Assembly (NCBI RefSeq): GCF_019175385.1
Contig: NC_083346.1
Location: 87,496,543-87,560,542 of the forward strand
Origin: Lycium barbarum
Taxonomy: Eukaryota > Streptophyta > Magnoliopsida > Solanales > Solanaceae
Direction of reading: 5' to 3'
Length of the DNA: 64,000 nucleotides
The translations under genes were made by a program, and so were the position numbers. The stretch's first letter is position 1. The number at the start of each line of letters is the position of its first letter. The notes below the pieces were generated by a model. The model searched no databases and was not told where the DNA came from. It saw only the letters and a list, made by a program, of their open reading frames with translations. Of this stretch, positions 56,192 to 64,000 are shown piece by piece.

Positions 56192-59100
56192 TCAATCAAC
56201 ACAACAAACTGAAAAGTTTAGATTACCTGTGGACGTCGGGAACAAGTGAGGGTATTTCCTTTTCATCTCGTCCTCCGCCTCCCAAGTCATCTCCTCCCGA
56301 TTATTGTTGCGCCACAGGACTTTGACGGAGGGCACTTCTTTAGTGCGTAGTCTCCGCACCTGTCGATCCAGAATAGATACAGGTTGCTCGTCATAAGATA
56401 ACTGCTCCGTCACCTGAATATCATCAACTGGAAATATCCTGGAAGGATCACCAATACACTTCCGCAGCATAGACACATGAAATACCGGGTGTACGGCCTG
56501 CAAGTCGGATGGTAAGTCTAGCTCGTAGGCGACTGCGCCTATCCTCCGAACAATCTGATATGGCCCAATGTACCGCGGGCTCAACTTACCCTTCTTACCA
56601 AATCTCATAACACCCTTCATGGGCGACACCTTCAGAAATATCCAGTCGCCGATCTGGAACTCCAACGGTCGACGTCGTCTATCTGCATAAGCTTTCTGTC
56701 GACTCTGAGCAGCCAACAATCGTCCCCGAATAAGCTTTACCTTATCTACAGCTTCCTAAATCACATCTGGCCCAATCAGCTTAGTCTCGCCCACGTCAAA
56801 CCAGCCAATAGGAGATCTGCATCTCCTGCCATAAAGGGCCTCGTACGGAGCCATCTGAATGCTGGAGTGATAACTGTTATTATAGGCAAACTCGATAAGC
56901 GGCAAATGATCATCCCAGCTGCCCCTGAAATCAATAACGCAGGCCCACAACATATCTTCGAGCGTCTGAATAGTGCGCTCGGCCTGCCCATTGGACTGAG
57001 GGTGAAAAGCTGTACTAAGGCTCACCTGAGTCCCTAATCCCTCTTGAAATGACCTCCAGAAATTTGCCGTAAACTGAGCACCTCGGTCAGTAATAATAGA
57101 TACAGGGACTTCGTGAAGTCTAACTATCTCTCTGATGTACAATCTAGCGTAGTCCTCAGCCGAATAAGTAGTCCGGACTGGAAGAAAATGGGCTGATTTC
57201 GTCAATCTGTCAACAATAACCCAAATAGAATCATACCTGCGTGGAGTGCGCGGTAACCCAACAACGAAATCCATATTAATCATCTCCCATTTCCAGGCTG
57301 GTATTTCCATCTCCTGTAATAATCCACCGGGCTTCTGATGCTCGATCTTAACTTGCTGGCAGTTCGGGCACTGACTAACAAACTTAGCAATATCTTTCTT
57401 CATGCCGTCCCACCAATACAAACACCTGAGATCCCGATACATTTTAGTGGAACCAGGATGAACAGAATATCGTTCATTATGGGCCTCGCCCATAATCTGC
57501 CGCCGTAAGCCCGCAACGTCCGGTACACAGAATCTGCCGTCATATAATAATACTCCTTCAGGCGAGATCTCAAACTGAGTCTTTGCTTTATTAAGGGCCA
57601 CATCTCTGTACTGAATCAAAAGAGGATCTTCAAACTGGCGCTGCTTTACCTCCTGAATAATAGATGATTCAGCAACTACACGAACAGAAATCCCAAAATC
57701 TCTAGAATCTGCCAAACGAACTCCAAGGCTGGCCAGCTGATGAATATCACGAACCAAATCTTTCTTACCAGATGGTACATCAGCCAAGCTGCCCATAGAC
57801 TTGCGACTAAGTGCATCCGCTACCACATTGGCTCTCCCAGGATGGTACAGAATATCAACGTCATAATCCTTCAGTAACTCAAGCCATCTTCTCTGCCGCA
57901 AATTCAATTCTTTCTGCTTAAAAATATACTGGAGACTCTTATGGTCCGTATAAATATCGACATGGACCCCATATAAATAATGTCGCCAAATCTTCAAAGC
58001 ATGAATCACTGAGGCCAACTCAAGATCATGAGTGGGATAATTCTTCTCGTACGGTCTGAGCTGCCGGGAAGCATAGGCTATGACTCGACCGTGCTGCATC
58101 AATACACAACCTATCCCAATACCAGAGGTGTCACAATAGACAACATACCCGTCGGATCCCTCTGGAAGAGCCAAAACTGGTGCTGTAACCAATCTCTCTT
58201 TCAGCATCTGAAAGCTGCGCTCGCAGGCATCTGTCCACTGGAATTTCACTGCTTTCTGAGTAAGCCTCGTCAGTGGTGCTGCAATAGAAGAAAAATCCTC
58301 CACAAACCTGCGATAATACCCAGCTAACCCCAGAAAACTGCGCACCTCTGTCGGTGTAGTAGGCCTGGGCCAATTCTGCACAGCCTCAATCTTCTGCGTG
58401 TCGACCCGAATACCATCTGCGCCGACAATATGGCCCAAGAATGCTACAGAAGTCAACCAGAATTCACATTTGGAGAATTTAGCGTATAACTTCTGTTGAC
58501 GAAGAACACCAAGTACCGTCCTCAAATGATCTGAATGCTCCTCGGCTGATCGCGAGTAAATCAGAATATCATCAATAAACACAATAACAAACATGTCCAG
58601 AAAAGGCCGAAATACCCGATTCATCAGATCCATAAATACCGCTGGAGCATTAGTCAGCCCGAAAGACATAACTCTGAACTCATAGTGCCCGTACCGGGTC
58701 CTGAAAGCAGTCTTCGGGATATCTGACTGCCGCACTCGCACCTGATGATAACCTGAGCGCAGATCTACCTTTTAAAAATATTTAGCACCCTGCAGCTGAT
58801 CAAATAAATCATCAATCCGGGGGAGGGGATATTTATTCTTTATAGTCACCTTATTTAATTGCCGATAATCAATACACATCCGCAGTGACCCATCTTTCTT
58901 TCTCACAAATAATACCGGCGCTCCCCAGGGTGATGTGCTGGGTCTAATAAAGCCCTTATCCAACAAATCTTTCAGCTGCTCCTTCAACTCTTTCAATTCA
59001 GCGGGTGCCATCCTGTATGGAGGAATAGATAAAGGCTGCGTATCCGGCATCAACTCTATAGTAAAATCGATCTCCTGCTCAGGCGGAAGGCCAAGAAGCT

Positions 59101-59476
59101 CGTCAGGAAATACATCTGGGAATTCACTAACGACCGGAACGGACTGGAGGGTAGGTATCTCTGCTGCAGTATCGTGCACACGAACCAAATGATAGATATA
59201 ACCCTTCTGGATCATCTTCTTAGCCTTGAGGTATGAAATAAACTTACCCCTCGGCGATGCAGTAGATCCGAACCACTCTATAACTGGTTCCCCTGGAAAC
59301 TGAAAACGGACTACCTTTTTCTGGCAGTCGACATTAGCATGACAGGAAGACAACCAGTCCATACCCATAATGACATCAAACTCAAGCATGTCTAACTCTA
59401 TCAAATCAGCTTTAGTGCAACGATCATAAATAGTCACAGAACAATCCCTATAGATCTGTCTCGCTATAACAAAATC
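56192..59476 (-). pseudogene. Pol of element D: protease, RT, RNase H, integrase, chromodomain
   Basis: One frame with three breaks. Protease tail and linker 59437-59100 ([17 protein letters not shown]). [19 protein letters not shown], stop at 58772-58774, then GYHQ...[10 protein letters not shown] and catalytic FIDDILIYS near 58570. RNase [40 protein letters not shown]. Integrase: zinc domain H...[39 protein letters not shown] (D,D,E). A stop at 56756-56758 separates the C-terminal part, which has KGKLSPRYIGPYQIVRR and chromodomain VKVLWRNNNREEMTWEAED, ending 56192. All catalytic residues are present, so decay is recent. Start: in frame with gag except for a lost base near 59476. Confidence 0.93.
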
Positions 59477-61062
59477 CCAACAGGCGTTGCTACCTCAAAT
59501 GGCTCTATAGGCTCAGACACTATCCTAATTTTACTAGCAACGAGCGGGGAAATATATGATAAAGTAGAGCCAGGGTCAATCAATGCATATACAGATCTGG
59601 AGAAAACCAGTAATGTACCTGTGACGACGTTTAGCGAAGCCTCCTGATCCTGGCGGCTGGCCAAAGCATATATGCGGTTCGAGGGACCGCTAGAACCTGA
59701 AACGCCACCGCGGCCTCGACCGCGTCCTGCCGGTGCTGGCATACCTCGCCCTCCAGGGCGTGCAACAGATGGAGCAGATGATGAACCGGCGGCTGACCCT
59801 GTCGGCTGAGCCACACTACCAGAACCGCTAGCCAACGGACAATCTCTCATAAAATGGCCCTGACCACCACACGAAAAACAAGCTCCAGTGGCTCGATAGC
59901 ACTCCCCAGGATGAGACTTCCCGCAATGAGAACAACGGGGCCTGGGTGGTCTGGCCTGGCTGGGGCCTCTGGATACCTGTGAACCTGCCGCTCTGGAGCT
60001 CTGACCGGCCCCAGACGGTCCCGCACTATCAAATCTCCGGCTGCCTGACTGAGTACTCCGGCCGGACGGAGGTAGCTGTCTGCCTGACTGCTGCTGCTGA
60101 GGCTGTCCGCCTCGAGAATCTCCAGAATAACCTGCGGACCTAGCCCTCTTGGGCGGCCTCCTATCCCGATCTCTACCAGAATGATCAGACCTGTGACGAT
60201 CCTCCATACCCATCGCATAGGCCTGAAGTCGGGCAATGTCCATATCTGTCTTCAATGACACTGCCATACAGCCGTCGATCAAATACCGATCCAATCCCAT
60301 AACATATCTGTGCATCCGATCGGACATATCTGCTACCACGGCCGGTGCATATCGGGCCAGAGAATCAAACTCAAGATTATACTCACGAACACTCCGACCC
60401 CTCTGCAGCAAATGTAAGAATCGGTCGGCCCGTGCCCGCCGCAACTCTGGGGGTAGAAAGTGGCGGGTGAAAGCAGTCACAAACTGGTCCCATGTAGCTG
60501 GGGGAGCACCCTCACCCCTGGATAACTCCCAAGTCTCATACCAGTGAGTGGTAACATCTCGAAGCCTGTGCGAAGCCAGCTCGACCGACTCGGTCTCTGA
60601 AGCCCTGACCAAGTCCAGTGAGCGCCGCATCCCCCGAATAAAGTCATGGGGGTCCTCGTCGGGCTTAGACCCGAAAAACTCTGGAGGGCCACATAACAAA
60701 AACTCCCGAACTCTCAGGCTGTCCCGCCTGTCATCATCATCATTGTCCCTCCGCCCGCGTCTGCGAGCCTGTCCTGCCACCAGTGTAGTCAACAACTGTA
60801 CAACCTCCCTCAGGGTCCTATCCTCCGCCCCTGGCTGAGGAGCTGGAGTCTCGGGAGCGGGTACACGGACCTCTGGAGCTGCTGAAGGTCCTGCTCCAGG
60901 CTGTACTAGTGGGGGTGTAGCAGACCCCTCAGAATGAGGCACAACCTCAGGCAAATCATAAACACGAGCCCGAGTAGTTCGCTGTGCCTGACTAGTCTCT
61001 CCCATCCTCGCTTTTCCCTTCTGGGCCGCCGTTGCCTTCTTCGGAGGCATCACTGCAAACAC
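59464..61062 (-). CDS. Gag of element D with start of protease
   Basis: ATG at 61050 ([13 protein letters not shown]); an upstream GTG at 61062 is in frame but less likely. The capsid region follows ([60 protein letters not shown]), then a basic, glutamine/serine-rich stretch. [12 protein letters not shown] and the CCHC knuckle [14 protein letters not shown] lie near residue 400, then a glycine/arginine-rich stretch and the protease start [16 protein letters not shown] with catalytic Asp. The frame ends at 59464 because of the frameshift near 59476. About 530 residues including the protease start. Packages the element RNA; could serve A and C in trans (inference). Confidence 0.93.
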   Translation of the reverse strand: MFAVMPPKKATAAQKGKARMGETSQAQRTTRARVYDLPEVVPHSEGSATPPLVQPGAGPSAAPEVRVPAPETPAPQPGAEDRTLREVVQLLTTLVAGQARRRGRRDNDDDDRRDSLRVREFLLCGPPEFFGSKPDEDPHDFIRGMRRSLDLVRASETESVELASHRLRDVTTHWYETWELSRGEGAPPATWDQFVTAFTRHFLPPELRRARADRFLHLLQRGRSVREYNLEFDSLARYAPAVVADMSDRMHRYVMGLDRYLIDGCMAVSLKTDMDIARLQAYAMGMEDRHRSDHSGRDRDRRPPKRARSAGYSGDSRGGQPQQQQSGRQLPPSGRSTQSGSRRFDSAGPSGAGQSSRAAGSQVSRGPSQARPPRPRCSHCGKSHPGECYRATGACFSCGGQGHFMRDCPLASGSGSVAQPTGSAAGSSSAPSVARPGGRGMPAPAGRGRGRGGVSGSSGPSNRIYALASRQDQEASLNVVTGTLLVFSRSVYALIDPGSTLSYISPLVASKIRIVSEPIEPFEVATPVGILL

Positions 61063-61158
61063 AATAGCGAGTCAGATCAGAATCACCCTAATAGCACAGC
61101 TCTATCGCACGATCTAAGATTCCAAAGAAAGTAACATCCTAAATGCCCTGTAGCTTCC

Positions 61159-61194
61159 TGTTTATAGATGCGGTGCACAACACATCGATAAACA
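61159..61194 (-). other. Leader hairpin with GUGCAC loop (element D)
   Basis: RNA sense UGUUUAU, C/U mismatch, GAUGUG, loop UUGUGCAC, CGCAUC, AUAAACA: 7 + 6 pairs with one U-G wobble. It starts 43 nt after the PBS. Confidence 0.65.
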
Positions 61195-61209
61195 AGACTC
61201 TACTAGACA
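61193..61209 (-). other. Conserved post-PBS box (element D)
   Basis: TGTCTAGTAGAGTCTTG in RNA sense, as in A, B and C. Confidence 0.6.
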
Positions 61210-61237
61210 CGGCCTGTAGACATTCCGAGGACAAACT

Positions 61238-61249
61238 GCTCTGATACCA
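61238..61249 (-). other. Primer binding site (tRNA-iMet) of element D
   Basis: GCTCTGATACCA on the plus strand, four bases from the LTR. Confidence 0.97.
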
Positions 61250-61253
61250 CTTT

Positions 61254-64000
61254 TGTCACGACCCAGCCCCGTGGGCCGCGACTGGCACCCTACCTGGGTA
61301 CCCAGACCAAATCACCTATTCATTTACCAAATCCGAACGTATTTCAGAATTTCATAAAAGTCATATCAACATAGTTTATATCAAAATATGTCTTAAGCGG
61401 TCGCACAAATCAAAATATCATATCGAATCCAAACGGAGCGGCGGAATAGACATCGCCGGTCATAAGTGCAAATATACGCATAAGGGCCATCATAACAAAC
61501 TGACCGCTGTAAGACCAGAAAATAAAATCAAACAAACATACATAGGACCCTCGCCCCACATATATGACTACTGGCCTCTACGAATACGAAACAAAGACAT
61601 ATGGCGAGACAGGGCCCCGCCGTACCTAAATAGTCAAATGTACAGAATATATACATAGCAAAAGAAGTCTGTACCAAAAGTGGACTCCGAGTCAAGAAGG
61701 AGTACTCCGAAATAGTAGAGAGAGAAGCCTACAGTGGAGGATCACCAATATCTGTACCTGCGGGCATGAAACGCAGCCCTCGAAGAAAGGGGGTCAGTAC
61801 GAAATATGTACTGAGTATGTAAAGCACGGAGTACAGAAATATGTGCCAAAACTGAAAGCAAACCGGATATCAAAGGGAGTACAAATCAGTATGTCAAAAT
61901 CCGTATCAAAATCATATACATATACATAATGCAAACGAAATCATGCAAAGCTCAAGAACGTGGTCGCCACTCCGACGCTGGCGCCACACACAGCATAACA
62001 CCAGAAGGTTTCGAATCTCCGTACATCCCCGAATACAAACATAAGTGAGCGTATCGCATCACTAGCCATATCACAGCATGACTCCAAACGGAACCCGACC
62101 TTATGGCGAGGCCTCGGGAACCGTAACACAGCATACGGCCGAATTATCATAGGGCGCACGAATCATAACCGGCCCGGGAACCGGCGAACGAAGTCATAAA
62201 GAGGCACGAGCGGAGTCGTGAGCAAACAAATGCAGATCATATTTAAAAATAGCCTTTCAAAACTTAATGATTTCATAAGTCATTTCATAACCCAAAATAA
62301 TCGAATACTTAGCTGATACGAAGGTTTATTTCACAAAATGTTTCCAAAGTGGTACGTATGGCTCAAAACAAAACTTAACATATCATAATAGTCAAAACAT
62401 AATTCATAGAGGGAAGTCTCAAAGTCGAAGATCTCATATCGAAGTTCATCCAAAAAGAGAGCCCGATAGGACAAATAGGGTGTCTCGGGGTTAGCGGGCC
62501 CACCTCGAGTCAAATTGAGGTGGAGGACATAATTTACGAACATTTAAAGGCCAAAAGATCATACATAATGATTTCAAAGTGACCCGATCACATTTCAATA
62601 GGTTTTGAACATTTGGTTGCATTCTAGCCAAAATAGAGCCTTTAGGCTTCAATTGAATTGAATGAACAGTAGTCGTTTGGTAGATCGGGTTTCGAGGAGC
62701 AGAAATGCTCCGGAGGTTCCAATATTCACCTAACCTACTAAGACATGCCAAACGAAGAAGTGGGAAGCTTTACATACCTTATAGACGTCTTATGCTCTCC
62801 CTAAAATCAAATCCCGTTTCGTCCGGAATCTGCAAATGGTCAAAGTTACCAATTAGAGATTCTTAGGCTTAAAATCCCCATGAACTTGATTTTTGTCTAC
62901 CGAAATTTCGGCAGCATTTCCCCTATAAATCTAACACCCCCGAGACTTAGCTCGGCTCAAAATACATCAACAAAAACAACCCAAACATCATCAAACAACA
63001 CAAACCATAATCAAATCATTCTAGCTTCAAAGTTCTACCTTATTACACAAGTTGACAACTTTCATTCAAACTTCAAAATTCCAAATCTATATCCACATTA
63101 TTTTATTCATTCACTCGTTCAAGATTATTCAATCACATCCCAAATATGTTCCAAACCATATACGAAATTTCCCGAAATTCATTACTTTCCATATTTCATT
63201 CAAAACATCAAATTTTACGACAAACATTCTAACTTGCATTGTTTCATTCCGAATTCATTAACATCAACCATAAGTCACATTTAAAGTCTTTAGTATCAAA
63301 GACATACAATGATATACGCAAATATACAAAAGGTATACACTTTCCCGTAATGATCCGAAATCCTTTTCCAACGCCAATTCAATTCCTTAAACGTTCATTT
63401 ATGACATAAAGGTCGCAATGACACATTGAACAAACTAAACAAGATCAAATTCACACTTCTTCCTTCTCCTTAGGCACACGGCCACAACACCTTACACACA
63501 CACACCCACGATTTTCTACACACATCCAAACTACGGGATTCTCGTCTATTCTCAATCCCTATCACGTTCCTACAAATTCCATAACAAAAGAATAGCAAAA
63601 TTCTTACCTTTTCTTAAATTTCCGACTTGCCGCAAACGCGCACCTTTCGCCAAACTAATTGTACCCCGTCGGAGAGCGTCTTGAGTACTTTACAATATGT
63701 GAAGAACAAGAATTTTGGATCAACACAAAGGCTTGGGGAATTTTTTTCTTTCTCCTCAAAGGGTTCGGCCGAGAGTATTATTATTGCTCTAAGTGAGTTT
63801 TGATTTTTTTTTCTTGAAGATTTCTAAGAGCTACATTGATATATATCCAAACTTAAGGTCACATGCATAGCACATGACCATTAAAATGGGTTTTGGGCCA
63901 TGCCAATATGGCCGGCCACCCCAAAGACTTGGGCCTCAATTTTGTATTCAATTTTCTTGGCCCATTTCATTAAAATCCCGTTTTGTAATTCCCGAAACTA
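61254..64000 (-). repeat. 5' LTR of element D (cut by window end)
   Basis: Same sequence as 53148-56067 with rare differences. About 170 bases lie outside the window, as does the promoter-distal end of U3. Confidence 0.97.

Larger units (their letters stand above)
53148..64000 (-). mobile_element. Element D: nearly complete chromovirus (Ty3/gypsy), right end outside window
   Basis: LTRs at 53148-56067 and 61254-64000 (cut by window end) are almost identical, so the insertion is young. Minus-strand order: 5' LTR, PBS, leader, gag, protease, RT, RNase H, integrase, chromodomain, hairpin, polypurine tract, 3' LTR. This is the order of plant chromoviruses of the Tekay/Del type. Three visible breaks: a one-base frameshift near 59476 between gag and protease, a stop at 58772-58774 in RT and a stop at 56756-56758 after integrase. 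It is the only element here with the full protein set, the likely type of partner for A and C. Confidence 0.96.

Overview
This is a repeat-rich stretch of a plant nuclear genome, most likely from the Solanaceae (inference: the LTR families, initiator tRNA-Met primer sites, Stowaway-type MITEs and a CYP76-like P450 relic are all plant-like, and the LTR sequences resemble nightshade repeats; genus not decided). No confidently intact host gene, rRNA, tRNA or CRISPR array was seen. Nearly everything is transposable elements, often nested.

Layout. (A) 1-9049: a minus-strand, non-autonomous Ty3/gypsy element with two LTRs, a gag remnant and no pol. It sits inside the gag of element B. (B) 9050-14561 and 31903-33317: an older minus-strand Ty3/gypsy chromovirus. 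One complete LTR has the end of pol on one side and PBS plus gag on the other, as in tandem elements sharing an LTR. Its integrase was split by (CACTA) 14562-31902, a CACTA-like DNA transposon carrying captured host gene pieces (coiled-coil MFP1-like and DnaJ-like). The CACTA was in turn entered by (C) 17025-27576, a plus-strand gypsy element with a perfect 5-bp target duplication (GTTGT). C has lost gag, protease, RT and most of integrase but keeps an unknown acidic ORF and an integrase C-terminus with chromodomain. 33318-38338: an older LTR fragment, a solo LTR with ACAAA target duplication, and a Tat/Athila-like LTR with degenerate PBS. 38339-47281: AT-rich intergenic DNA with MITEs, a tandem duplication, an RNase H pseudogene, a short DUF761-like relic and a deleted hAT element with 8-bp target duplication. 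47282-49860: a broken CYP76-type P450. 49861-52423: unassigned repeats. (D) 53148-64000: a young, almost complete minus-strand chromovirus (gag, protease, RT, RNase H, integrase, chromodomain) with three visible reading-frame breaks, inserted in an older LTR (52424-53147).

How the parts relate. D has the full protein set. A and C share its leader, the box after the PBS and the LTR and pre-PPT hairpins, so they look like parasites able to use proteins of a D-like element. The most interesting signal is RNA structure conserved while sequence changes: (1) a leader hairpin with an 8-nt loop holding a 6-nt palindrome (GUGCAC in A, C, D; GACGUC in B), like a retroviral dimer-initiation kissing loop; (2) three consecutive hairpins in the LTR with compensatory stem changes; (3) a hairpin before the polypurine tract with a four-base loop and interchangeable arms. 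All structures were paired by hand and no folding program was run.
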